Position numbers and translations under genes: made by a program
The notes under the pieces: generated by a model
Seen by the model: the letters and a program-made list of their open reading frames with translations, nothing else
The model's database searches: none
What the model was told of the DNA's origin: nothing
Assembly (NCBI GenBank): GCA_032654645.1
Contig: JAULAW010000004.1
Coordinates: forward strand, 124,001-188,000
Length of the DNA: 64,000 nucleotides
Reading direction: 5' to 3'
From: CAITJF01 sp032654645
GTDB lineage: Bacteria > Pseudomonadota > Gammaproteobacteria > Burkholderiales > Gallionellaceae
In this document: positions 48,945-57,547 of the stretch, in pieces
How the letters are laid out: each line of letters begins with the position of its first letter
Numbering within the stretch: the first letter of the stretch is position 1

Positions 48945-49774
48945 GTGCGCCCGTGAAGGCGCTATATCTGCACGGTGAAAGTCCGTGTCGGGGTAAGCCA
49001 AAACTCCGTAGCTGAAGGTAACTGCGTCGCCGCGAGGCGGGGTGGAGAGCAACCGGAAGCGAACTGGCAGTCCGCAGTAACGCGAACTCGATTCGGCGGG
49101 GTGTGACGACGAGCCTGCTCATTCGTGGCGAAGTCCGAAACTCGTCCGGCACGTTGTAACTGGCGTGTAAAACGATGCCGGGGCACATCGCGTGGTTGGA
49201 GGCGGAATGTCGGGAAGGTATGGTGAGACAAGCGGGGAGACCTGCTGCCCGAAGTGACGGGAAGCAGGAGTCAGAGCCTTCGTATTACCGCAAGACTGAA
49301 GAGCAGACCATGGCGAAACGGCTGGGAAACTGGCGTCATGCTGGGGGGCGAACCCTGGAGCCTAAACTCATGCAGAGGCGGTCTGGAAAGCGCGGAAAGC
49401 AAAGCCGTGCCGAGGGAAGGGAGGCAGGAAAATGGATGCGGGAAGGACGGGAGGAGCGAGAGCATGAGCGAAACGGTGGAAGTGCCCGCAAGGGCTATAC
49501 AAGCTGAATCTGCCCCAACCGGATGGGAATGGGTAGATCGCACCATCTGTGCGGAACGCATGTTGGCGGCACTGGGTAACGGTGTCAAAGGAAGCAGAAG
49601 GCCAGATATTGGCCAGATGCAAAATTCGCTGAGTTGGGGCTTTTCACTGAAACAAACTCCGACTACTGGCGAGCCAACCCCGATGTGGGAACCACTAACT
49701 GGAGAGCCGTGTGCGGGAGAACCGCACGCACGGTTCGGAGGGAGGGGAGGGCGTGAGCCTTTCTCTACCCCTAT
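48945..49774 (+). mobile_element. Group II intron lacking most of its maturase gene
   Basis: Begins GTGCGCCCGTGAAGGC, the GUGYG 5' end, followed by GGTGAAAGTCCGTG typical of domain I. Domain V is at 49704-49736: GAGCCGTGTGCGGGAG with a loop and CGCACGCACGGTTC, a perfect catalytic hairpin. The 3' end ...CTAT fits the AY rule. At 830 nt it is far shorter than an intron with a full reverse transcriptase. It sits directly after a strong hairpin in the host MITE. The ribozyme parts look intact, so it may splice and could be moved by a maturase supplied from elsewhere. Confidence 0.8.
49464..49592 (+). pseudogene. Group II intron maturase, N-terminal stub
   Basis: From ATG 49464 about 43 codons read S-V/E-V-P-A-R-A-I-Q-A-E and R-M-L-A-A-L-G-N-G-V-K-G, the usual beginning of group II intron reverse transcriptase/maturase proteins. 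Homology then stops and the reverse transcriptase, maturase and endonuclease parts are absent. Confidence 0.65.
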
Positions 49775-50019
49775 CGAATTTTGAAAGAGGTTCCCTTTAA
49801 TAGTCATACATTCTGAACGCTCTGATTTTTGGCGCGCAGTTAATGTTGAATATTGAGTGTACGCCAGCTTCGTAGGCCACCATCTTGCCCAGAAGGGTTG
49901 ATGGAAGATGCTGCAATCCCCGTGCTGCATTATAATGCCGGGGTTTCCTGTCCAGCGACGGGAACATTGTCCGAGTTGAACCGACTCGCCGAACTTAACT
50001 ATTTAAAAAGGAAATGCTA

Positions 50020-50346
50020 ATGAAAAAACTGATCGCGCTCGCATGTCTGGGTTTGTTGTTTGCCGCATCCGCCCCCGCTATTGCCGGGGCACAGCAGGAC
50101 AAAATGAAGAACTGCAACAAGGACGCCAAGGAGAAGGCGTTGAAAGGCGACGAGCGCAAAGCGTTCATGAAGGAATGCCTGAGCAAGAAGGCCGAGGCGC
50201 CCGCTGAAAAGAAAGCTGATGCGGCACCGGCAGACAAAAAATCTGCGCAGCAGGAAAAAATGAAGAACTGCAACAAAGATGCCAAGGAAAAAGCAATGAA
50301 AGGTGATGAGCGCAAGAAGTTTATGAGCACATGCCTGAAAGGTTAA
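50020..50346 (+). CDS. PsiF-repeat periplasmic protein
   Basis: About 108 residues from ATG 50020, which has AAAAAGGA upstream at proper spacing; the in-frame ATG at 50014 is too close. The signal peptide is M-K-K-L-I-A-L-A-C-L-G-L-L-F-A-A-S-A. Two PsiF-type repeats follow, each Q-x-K-M-K-N-C-N-K-D-A-K-E-K-A with a second cysteine in the K-x-C-L that ends each unit, joined by an A/K/P-rich linker. Function unknown; psiF of E. coli is phosphate-starvation induced. It has its own terminator. Confidence 0.85.
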   Translation: MKKLIALACLGLLFAASAPAIAGAQQDKMKNCNKDAKEKALKGDERKAFMKECLSKKAEAPAEKKADAAPADKKSAQQEKMKNCNKDAKEKAMKGDERKKFMSTCLKG

Positions 50347-50370
50347 TTACGGAATTTTTGTAACGGCCAG

Positions 50371-50395
50371 GCGCACGCTTGTCGTGCGCTTTTTT
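50371..50395 (+). terminator. Rho-independent terminator after the PsiF-like gene
   Basis: GCGCACG / CGTGCGC stem with CTTGT loop followed by TTTTTT. Confidence 0.88.
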
Positions 50396-50510
50396 ACGCC
50401 CTCTGCCATCAACCAAAACCGTGGAAAAAAGCGCTGTTTTGTGCCGGGTGTATAATTCGCGTTTCTCTGATGCCGCGCGCTTAGCGCGGCATTTAATTGC
50501 ATAGAAGGCG

Positions 50511-51860
50511 ATGATTAAAAAACTGTTCAAGCGTGTGTTCGGAAAGTCTGCTCCAGCCCCGGTGGAAGGCAAGTGTCGCATAATCCCTTTTGATGTGCAT
50601 AGAGTCGGCAGCGACGGCATCAGCACGGCTGCGCGCAGGGTGACAGATGGCCTGCAGGCGGCTGGCTACAAGGCTTTTGTGGTGGGAGGCGCGGTGCGCG
50701 ACTTGCTGCTGGGCCGCCACCCCAAGGATTTCGATATTGCCACCGATGCCACGCCGGAAGAGGTGCGCGGCGTATTCCGCCGTTCGCGCATCATCGGGCG
50801 GCGTTTCCGTTTGGTGCATGTGATGTTCGGCGAGGAGGTGGTGGAGACCTCCACTTTCCGCCGCATGATCGAGGCGGAAGATGCGCAGACCGATGAGCAT
50901 GGGCGCCTGTTGCGCGATAACGAATTCGGCGACCAGGAACAGGATGCGGCGCGGCGCGACTTCACCGCCAACGCATTATTTTACGATCCAGCCACCCAGG
51001 AAATTTTCGATTACCACGATGGCTATGCCGACATCCGCGCCAACACCTTGCGCATGATCGGCGATCCGGCAGTGCGCTACCGCGAAGACCCGGTGCGCAT
51101 GTTGCGCGCGGTGCGCCTGTCGGCCAAACTGGGCATGAAGCTGGATGCCGCCACTGCCGCACCCATCTTCGGCATGAAGGAATTGCTCGGCAATGTGCCG
51201 CAGGCGCGCCTGCTGGATGAGATGCTCAAGTTGCTGTTGTCGGGGCATGCGGTGGTGTGCATCAAAAAACTGCGCGAGATGGATTTGCACCACGGCCTGT
51301 TGCCGATGCTGGACGTAATCCTGGAACAGCCGATGGGCGAGAAATTCGTCATGCTGGCATTGCAGAATACCGACCAGCGCATCAGCGAGGAAAAATCGGT
51401 GTCCCCCGCATTCCTGTTTGCGGCGCTGCTGTGGCATGAGGCGCTGGCTGCGTGGAAAGTGCATCAGGAGGCGGGCGAACGCCCCGTGGCGGCACTGCAT
51501 GCGGCAATGGATGAGGTGCTGGACCGGCAACGCGAGCAATTGTCCATCCCCCGCCGGTACGACGCGATCATGAAAGAGTTGTGGCTGTTGCAACCGCGTT
51601 TCGAGCAGCGTGGCGGCCAGCGCCCGGTGCGCTTGTTGTCACAGCCGCGTTTCCGCGCCGCCTTTGATTTCCTGTTGTTGCGCTGCGAGAGCGGCGAGGT
51701 GGATGCGGAAATGGGCTTGTGGTGGGATGAGTTTCAGGATGCCACGGACGAGCGCCGCACCGAAATGTTGCAGCCGGACGAGGTGCCCAAGAAGCGCCGC
51801 CGCCGTCGCAAACAACCTGCGGCTGAAGCGCCAGTGCAGGCGGAATTGCCCATAGAGTGA
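50511..51860 (+). CDS. pcnB: Poly(A) polymerase I
   Basis: 449 residues. V-V-G-G-A-V-R-D-L-L-L-G-R-H-P-K-D-F-D-I-A-T-D-A holds the nucleotidyltransferase G-G and DxD motifs (about 65-80). E-E-V-V-E-T-S-T-F-R-R and the C-terminal basic tail (P-K-K-R-R-R-R-R-K-Q) mark PcnB rather than the CCA-adding enzyme. It adds 3' A tails that target RNA for decay. The stop overlaps the folK start. Confidence 0.92.
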   Translation: MIKKLFKRVFGKSAPAPVEGKCRIIPFDVHRVGSDGISTAARRVTDGLQAAGYKAFVVGGAVRDLLLGRHPKDFDIATDATPEEVRGVFRRSRIIGRRFRLVHVMFGEEVVETSTFRRMIEAEDAQTDEHGRLLRDNEFGDQEQDAARRDFTANALFYDPATQEIFDYHDGYADIRANTLRMIGDPAVRYREDPVRMLRAVRLSAKLGMKLDAATAAPIFGMKELLGNVPQARLLDEMLKLLLSGHAVVCIKKLREMDLHHGLLPMLDVILEQPMGEKFVMLALQNTDQRISEEKSVSPAFLFAALLWHEALAAWKVHQEAGERPVAALHAAMDEVLDRQREQLSIPRRYDAIMKELWLLQPRFEQRGGQRPVRLLSQPRFRAAFDFLLLRCESGEVDAEMGLWWDEFQDATDERRTEMLQPDEVPKKRRRRRKQPAAEAPVQAELPIE

Positions 51861-52354
51861 AAACGGCACATACGGTTTTCATCGGCCTGGGCAGCAATCT
51901 GGACGATCCACAAAATCAGGTTCTGCGGGCTTTGCAGGCGTTGGATGGGTTGCCGCACACTCGCCTGTTGGCACGCTCATCGTTATACCGCAGCGCACCT
52001 GTGGGCTACCCGGAGCAGCCGGATTTCATCAATGCGGTGGCGAAACTGGAAACCGCTTTAAGCCCCCGCATCTTGCTGGATGCGCTGCTTGGCCTGGAGC
52101 GCGAGCGCGGCCGCACGCGCGAATTCCGCAACGCGCCGCGCACACTGGATTTGGATGTGTTGCTGTATGATGATTTGTGTTGCCATGAGCACGGCCTGAC
52201 CATCCCGCATCCGCAGATGCACGTTCGTGCGTTCGTGCTGCGCCCATTGCTGGAGATTGCGCCGGACTGCATGATTCCCGGCATCGGCCCGGCGGAAAAA
52301 GCATTGCAGGATTGCCGGCAACAGCAACTGGAGAATATAGCGCATGACCCCTAA
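51857..52354 (+). CDS. folK: 6-hydroxymethyl-7,8-dihydropterin pyrophosphokinase
   Basis: 165 residues from a GTG that overlaps the pcnB stop. G-L-G-S-N-L-D-D-P, R-S-S-L-Y-R-S-A-P-V-G-Y, and the magnesium motif R-T-L-D-L-D-V-L-L-Y-D are diagnostic. It makes the pterin pyrophosphate for folate. It overlaps panB by 11 bases; pcnB-folK-panB is a common proteobacterial order. Confidence 0.95.
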   Translation: MKTAHTVFIGLGSNLDDPQNQVLRALQALDGLPHTRLLARSSLYRSAPVGYPEQPDFINAVAKLETALSPRILLDALLGLERERGRTREFRNAPRTLDLDVLLYDDLCCHEHGLTIPHPQMHVRAFVLRPLLEIAPDCMIPGIGPAEKALQDCRQQQLENIAHDP

Positions 52355-53144
52355 ACCGAAGACGATGACAGATTTGCAGGCAATGCGTGACAAGGGCGAA
52401 AAGATCGCTGTTTTGACCTGTTACGACGCCAGTTTTGCGGAATTGCTCGAAACTGCTGGTGTGGATGTTCTGCTGGTGGGCGATTCGCTCGGCATGGTGT
52501 TGCAAGGCCATGACACCACCTTGCCGGTGACTCTGGACGAAATGGCTTATCACACGGCTTGTGTGGCGCGCGGGGCAAAGCGGGCGTTTATCATCGCCGA
52601 CATGCCATTCGGCACCTTTCAGGTCAGCCCGGAAAAAACATTTGAACATGCCACGCGACTGATGGCGGTTGGCGCACAGATGGTCAAACTCGAAGGAGGG
52701 GCGGTGATGGCCGACACCATTGCCTTCCTCACCCGGCGCGGCATCCCGGTATGTTCTCACATTGGACTGACCCCGCAGTCGGTGCACCAGATGGGCGGCT
52801 ACCGCGTGCAGGGCAAAAATGAAACGGCCGCCCAACGGCTATTGCAGGACGCGCTGGCGGTAGAGCAGTCGGGTGCAGGCTTGCTGGTGCTGGAAGCGAT
52901 GCCTGCCAGCCTTGCCGAGGAAATCACCGGGAACATTTCCATTCCAACTATAGGCATCGGTGCAGGCGCGGCCTGTTCCGGCCAGGTGCTGGTGTTGCAC
53001 GACATGCTGGATATCTACCCCGGCGCCAAGGCGCGTTTTGTGAAGAATTACATGCAAGGCGCGCAAGATATCGCCGATGCAGTGGCGCGCTATGTGGCCG
53101 AGGTGAAGTCGGGCACGTTCCCGACAACAGCGCACAGTTTCTAG
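52344..53144 (+). CDS. panB: 3-methyl-2-oxobutanoate hydroxymethyltransferase
   Basis: 266 residues, full length. L-L-V-G-D-S-L-G-M-V-L-Q-G-H, H-I-G-L-T-P-Q-S, and I-G-I-G-A-G are the PanB motifs. It makes ketopantoate for coenzyme A. panC, often next, is absent; a decayed restriction gene fragment follows instead. Confidence 0.96.
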   Translation: MTPKPKTMTDLQAMRDKGEKIAVLTCYDASFAELLETAGVDVLLVGDSLGMVLQGHDTTLPVTLDEMAYHTACVARGAKRAFIIADMPFGTFQVSPEKTFEHATRLMAVGAQMVKLEGGAVMADTIAFLTRRGIPVCSHIGLTPQSVHQMGGYRVQGKNETAAQRLLQDALAVEQSGAGLLVLEAMPASLAEEITGNISIPTIGIGAGAACSGQVLVLHDMLDIYPGAKARFVKNYMQGAQDIADAVARYVAEVKSGTFPTTAHSF

Positions 53145-53186
53145 CAACAGGAACTTCAAACACACGGGGAACTCGCATGCACTGGA

Positions 53187-53438
53187 TTGCATGATCCGAA
53201 CGGGATGCCGCCCGATATTCCGAATTTCAAGATGCTGTTTCCACCCCACTCCGAGCAAAAAAACCATCGCCCGCATCCCCGGTATGCTGTACGGCAAGAT
53301 CGAGTTGAGACGGAGAGTGTGCGCGCCAAACTGCGCGTGCCGGCCAACTATGGCTACCCACCGGACATACAGGAGAAGGTGGCCGAAACTGCATTGCGAC
53401 AAGCTGAGGCGCTGTCCGTCGAGCGGGCTATTGCGTAA
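53187..53438 (+). pseudogene. Fragment resembling the C-terminus of a type I restriction HsdR subunit
   Basis: The last 40 codons read V-R-A-K-L-R-V-P-A-N-Y-G-Y-P-P-D-I-Q-E-K and A-L-R-Q-A-E-A-L, like the end of HsdR proteins (V-R-A-K-L-R...K-Y-G-Y-P-P-D-x-Q). The upstream codons match nothing certain and may include a frameshift near 53250. No hsdM, hsdS or the rest of hsdR is present. The 150 bp from 53439 to 53595 hold no gene other than the next promoter. Confidence 0.5.
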
Positions 53439-53595
53439 TTTTCGTGACGTTGGGAAGGGACATAACCCAATAGCTACAATGCGGATGCTGTTGCGAAACT
53501 GAGAAGGCCACATCTATGTTTCCCCTTTCAATTTGGGGTCGAGCGGGTGCGTGTGATGCGGTAAAATATATCTTTTCAGCGTATCCAATATCCCG

Positions 53596-56500
53596 ATGAC
53601 CGCACGTTTGCGTGAAATCCCATACAACTACACCTCGTTCTCCGACCGCGAGATCACCATCCGCATTCTGGGCCACGAGGGGTGGGATATCATCAACAGC
53701 TTGCGCGGGGAGCGCCGCACCGGGCGATCCGCGCGCATGTTGTACGAAGTGCTGGGCGACATCTGGGTGATATTGCGCAACCCGTATTTACAGGATGACT
53801 TGCTGAACAATCGCAAGCGGCGCGGCGCCCTCATCGCCGCACTGCGCCATCGCCTGCACGCTATCGAGCAGCGCCGCCAGGACAACGAGGAGGTGAAGCG
53901 CCTGCTGGAATTGGCGCACCGCGCGGTCAACGAATTTTCCGCCGATTTCGATGACACCCTGCGGCTGCGTCGCCGCGTGTTGCGCGTATTGAGCCGCATC
54001 ACGCGCCGCGATAACATTCAGTTCGACGGGCTGGCGCGCGTCACGCATGTGACCGACGCCACCGACTGGCGTGTGGAATATCCGTTCGTGGTGCTTACCC
54101 CGGACACCGAGGAAGAAGTCGCCCCGCTGGTGCGCGCCTGCATCGAACTCAAGCTGACCATCATCCCGCGCGGCGGCGGCACCGGCTATACCGGCGGCGC
54201 AGTGCCGCTGGATAAAATTTCTGCGGTGATCAATACCGAAAAACTGGATGCGCTCTCCGCCATAGAGCATCTCATCCTGCCCGGCCTGAGCGAGCCTTAT
54301 GCCACCGTCCGTTGCGGTGCGGGCGTGGTGACACGCCGCGTGATGGAAGCGGCGGAAGCCAGCGGGCTGGTGTTCGCTGTGGACCCGACTTCGGCGGATG
54401 CTTCTTGCATCGGCGGCAATGTTTCGATGAATGCGGGCGGCAAGAAAGCGGTGCTGTGGGGCACCGCGCTGGACAACCTGGCATCGTGGCGCATGGTCAC
54501 ACCGGATGGCTTGTGGATGACGGTGGAGCGGCTGGATCATAACCTCGGCAAGATACACGATGCGGATGTGGCGCGCTTCCGCATCACCCGTTTTGCTGCG
54601 GACGGTAAAGCCCCGCAGGGTGCACCGGAAATGCTGGAGATTCCCGGCGGCAAATTCCGCAAGACCGGGCTGGGCAAGGATGTGACGGACAAGTTCCTGT
54701 CCGGCCTGCCGGGCATACAAAAGGAAGGCTGCGACGGCATCATCACTTCGGCGTGCTTTATTCTGCACCGCGCGCATCAGCATACACGCACAGTGTGCCT
54801 GGAGTTTTTCGGACAGGTGCACGAGGCGGTGCCGGCCATTGTCGAGATCACCTCTTATTTCAACAGCCGCCAACCCGCGCTGCTGGCCGGGCTGGAGCAC
54901 CTGGATGAGCGTTATCTCAAGGCGGTGGGCTATTCCACCAAATCCAGGCGCGGCACGCGGCCCAAGATGGTGCTGCTCGCCGATGTGGTGGGCGACGACG
55001 AAAACGCCGTGGCGCAAGCCGCCTCGGAAATCGTGCGGCTGGCCAACCTGCGCAGCGGCGAGGGCTTTATCGCGGTGTCCGCCGAGGCGCGCAAGAAATT
55101 CTGGCTGGACCGTGCGCGCACCGCCGCCATCGCCAAGCACACCAACGCGTTCAAGATCAACGAGGACGTGGTGATTCCGCTGCCGCGCATGGGCGATTAC
55201 TGCGACGGTATTGAGCGCATCAACATCGAGTTGTCGCTGCATAACAAACTCAAATTGCTGGATGCGCTGGATGAATTCTTCAACGGCGAATTGCCGTTGC
55301 ACTATCAGGATGACGCGCAATTGGGCAGCGCCGAACTGCTCGACAACCGCGCACAACAGGCACAGCAACTGTTGAGCGTTGTGCGCACCCGCTGGCAATG
55401 GCTGAGGGACAATCTTGATAAACCTAGTTCTGAGTCGTTAGTCGATAGTTCAAAGTTAGACCTACAATCCACAACTATCGACTACCGACTACCGGCTAAC
55501 GGCTCTACTGTTTTCCACGCCCTGCAAGACCATACCATCCGCGCCTCATGGAAGCTCGAAGTGCGCGAGCCATTGCGCCAGATTTTTAGCGGGCGCACCT
55601 ACCAGACCATACTTGAGCAGTGCGACGCCATCCATCAAAGCGTGTTGAAAAGCCGCGTGTTCGTCGCGCTGCACATGCACGCGGGAGACGGCAATGTGCA
55701 TACCAATATCCCGGTGAACTCGGATGACTATGCCATGCTGCAGCAGGCCAACGCGGCGGTGGATCGCATCATGCGCTTGGCGAAAAGCTTGGACGGGGTA
55801 ATCTCCGGCGAGCACGGCATCGGCATCACCAAATTCGATTATTTGGAAACAGGCGAGATTGCCGCGTTTGCCGCCTACAAGCAACAGGTTGATCCGGATG
55901 GCCGCTTCAACAAAGGCAAACTGCTCAGCGGCGGCAATCTGGAGCGTGCCTACACGCCCAGCTTTAATTTGATGGAACTGGAAAGCCTGATTCTTGAGCA
56001 AAGCGAACTGGGCGAAATCTCCGACTCGATCAAGGATTGCTTGCGCTGCGGCAAATGCAAGCCGGTATGTTCAACCCATGTGCCGCGCGCCAATCTGCTG
56101 TATTCGCCGCGCAACAAGATACTCGGCACTTCGCTGCTGATCGAAGCGTTTTTGTACGAGGAGCAGACGCGGCGCGGAGTTTCTATCGCGCACTTCGATG
56201 AGTTCAACGATGTGGCCGACCATTGCACGGTGTGCCACAAATGCCTCAAACCCTGTCCGGTGGATATTGATTTCGGTGATGTTTCCATCGCCATGCGCAA
56301 CTTCCTGCGCAAACACGGCAAGAAAAAATTCAATCCGGGCACGGCGGCCTCGATGTTTTTCCTCAACGCCACCGACCCCGCCACCATCAAGATGGTACGC
56401 AAACTGATGATAGCGTGGGGCTACAAGGCGCAGCGCATCGGCTACCGGCTCGCCAAACATTTCGGCCTGTTCCGCGACCAAACCGCGCACCCCCCTGCGA

Positions 56501-57459
56501 CGCTGGGGCGCGCACCCTATGTTTCACCGCTTGTCCGGTCGCAGGTGATCCACTTCGTCAACAAACCCATGCCCGGCAACCTGCCCAAGAAAACTTCGCG
56601 CGCCTTGCTGGATATTGAGGATAGTACCGTGGTGCCCGTTATCCGCAACCCGCACAAAGTAAATGAAGAGTCCGAGGCAGTGTTCTATTTTCCGGGCTGC
56701 GGTTCGGAGCGGCTGTTCGGGCAGGTAGGGCTGGCAACGCAAGCGATGCTGTATGAGACCGGTGCGATCACCGTGCTGCCGCCCGGCTACATTTGCTGCG
56801 GCTACCCACAAAATTCATCGGGTATGGATGACAAGGCCAGCCAGATGATCACCGGCAACCGCGTGCTGTTCCACCGTGTGGCCAATACGCTTAACTACTT
56901 GGACATCAAGACGGTGGTGGTATCGTGCGGCACTTGCATGGACCAATTGCTGCACTACCAGTTCGACAAGATTTTCCCCGGTTGCCGCCTGCTCGACATT
57001 CACGAGTATCTGCTGGAGAAAGGGGTGAAGCTGCAAGGCATAGAGGGAGCGCGCTTCATGTACCACGACCCTTGCCACACGCCGATAAAAACTTATCAGC
57101 CACTGAAAGTGGTGAATGAACTGATGGGCGTCCCGATAGCTTTGAATGACCGCTGCTGCGGCGAGTCGGGCACGCTGGCGGCAGCACGCCCGGATATTTC
57201 GACCCAAGTGCGTTTCCGCAAGGAAGAGGAAATGTGCAAGGGTGCGGATGCGTTGCGCAAGGATGGCTACACCGGCGAGATCAAGATACTGACTTCCTGC
57301 CCGGCTTGCCTGCAGGGGCTTTCACGCTACAATGACGATTCCGGAACCACTGCGGATTATGTGGTGATCGAAATGGCCAGGCACCTGCTGGGTGAAAATT
57401 GGCTGGTGGATTATGTGAACAAAGCCAACAATGGCGGAATCGAAAGGGTACTGTTGTGA
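53596..57459 (+). CDS. Large FAD-binding/Fe-S oxidoreductase with DUF3683
   Basis: 1287 residues. An N-terminal DUF3683 region precedes an FAD-binding (PCMH) domain with P-R-G-G-G-T-G-Y-T-G-G (about 192-202). A C-terminal FAD-oxidase domain follows, with H-M-H-A-G-D-G-N-V-H (about 690) and G-E-H-G-I-G-I-T (about 738). Two 4Fe-4S clusters are C-L-R-C-G-K-C-K-P-V-C (about 815) and C-T-V-C-H-K-C-L-K-P-C (about 877), and two CCG domains end it. It resembles GlcD/D-lactate dehydrogenases and probably passes electrons from a hydroxyacid to quinone. A short palindromic segment is inserted in frame near residue 615-635. Confidence 0.82.
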   Translation: MTARLREIPYNYTSFSDREITIRILGHEGWDIINSLRGERRTGRSARMLYEVLGDIWVILRNPYLQDDLLNNRKRRGALIAALRHRLHAIEQRRQDNEEVKRLLELAHRAVNEFSADFDDTLRLRRRVLRVLSRITRRDNIQFDGLARVTHVTDATDWRVEYPFVVLTPDTEEEVAPLVRACIELKLTIIPRGGGTGYTGGAVPLDKISAVINTEKLDALSAIEHLILPGLSEPYATVRCGAGVVTRRVMEAAEASGLVFAVDPTSADASCIGGNVSMNAGGKKAVLWGTALDNLASWRMVTPDGLWMTVERLDHNLGKIHDADVARFRITRFAADGKAPQGAPEMLEIPGGKFRKTGLGKDVTDKFLSGLPGIQKEGCDGIITSACFILHRAHQHTRTVCLEFFGQVHEAVPAIVEITSYFNSRQPALLAGLEHLDERYLKAVGYSTKSRRGTRPKMVLLADVVGDDENAVAQAASEIVRLANLRSGEGFIAVSAEARKKFWLDRARTAAIAKHTNAFKINEDVVIPLPRMGDYCDGIERINIELSLHNKLKLLDALDEFFNGELPLHYQDDAQLGSAELLDNRAQQAQQLLSVVRTRWQWLRDNLDKPSSESLVDSSKLDLQSTTIDYRLPANGSTVFHALQDHTIRASWKLEVREPLRQIFSGRTYQTILEQCDAIHQSVLKSRVFVALHMHAGDGNVHTNIPVNSDDYAMLQQANAAVDRIMRLAKSLDGVISGEHGIGITKFDYLETGEIAAFAAYKQQVDPDGRFNKGKLLSGGNLERAYTPSFNLMELESLILEQSELGEISDSIKDCLRCGKCKPVCSTHVPRANLLYSPRNKILGTSLLIEAFLYEEQTRRGVSIAHFDEFNDVADHCTVCHKCLKPCPVDIDFGDVSIAMRNFLRKHGKKKFNPGTAASMFFLNATDPATIKMVRKLMIAWGYKAQRIGYRLAKHFGLFRDQTAHPPATLGRAPYVSPLVRSQVIHFVNKPMPGNLPKKTSRALLDIEDSTVVPVIRNPHKVNEESEAVFYFPGCGSERLFGQVGLATQAMLYETGAITVLPPGYICCGYPQNSSGMDDKASQMITGNRVLFHRVANTLNYLDIKTVVVSCGTCMDQLLHYQFDKIFPGCRLLDIHEYLLEKGVKLQGIEGARFMYHDPCHTPIKTYQPLKVVNELMGVPIALNDRCCGESGTLAAARPDISTQVRFRKEEEMCKGADALRKDGYTGEIKILTSCPACLQGLSRYNDDSGTTADYVVIEMARHLLGENWLVDYVNKANNGGIERVLL
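55428..55500. repeat. Palindromic segment read in frame inside the oxidoreductase gene
   Basis: Inverted arms TAGTCGATAGTT (55439-55450) and AACTATCGACTA (55473-55484), within a larger partial palindrome GAGTCGTTAG...CTACCGGCTAAC. It codes for a serine- and leucine-rich loop (S-S-E-S-L-V-D-S-S-K-L) without interrupting the frame. Confidence 0.6.
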
Positions 57460-57539
57460 GGACTGAGGCTCGAGGACTGAGGACTGAGTTAAAAGCAGGG
57501 CAGCAGGTTTTGCTCAGCCCTCGGCCCTCAGTCCTCAGC
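57458..57539. repeat. Palindrome between the oxidoreductase and the next gene
   Basis: GAGGACTGAGG repeated on the left and CCTCAGTCCTCAG on the right form an inverted repeat around GCAGGGCAGCAGG. No coding potential; it fills the gap to 57548. Confidence 0.65.
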
Positions 57540-57547
57540 ACTGCATT

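Larger units (their letters stand above)
48855..49795. mobile_element. GGGCACC-family MITE carrying a group II intron, TTTA duplication
   Basis: The left end GGGCACCTCTAAAAATTC at 48855 follows TTTA (48851-48854). The right end, GAATTTTGAAAGAGGTTCCC, is degenerate and is followed by TTTA (49796-49799). The hairpins (CTCGCAAAAGTGGGAG is decayed, ATTCCCGCTTTCGCGGGAAT intact) are those of the family. The element is split at GGGAATGA / CGAATTTT by 830 bp of intron; other copies read through this junction. Confidence 0.75.

Noticed and set aside
49175..49507. 110-codon frame within the group II intron
   Set aside because: It lies in ribozyme domains I-IV, has Arg/Gly/Glu-rich composition and matches no protein; RNA structure explains the sequence.
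53788..55398. 536-codon minus-strand frame opposite the FAD/Fe-S oxidoreductase
   Set aside because: The plus-strand protein has FAD and Fe-S motifs throughout; the antisense frame reflects GC-rich codon structure.
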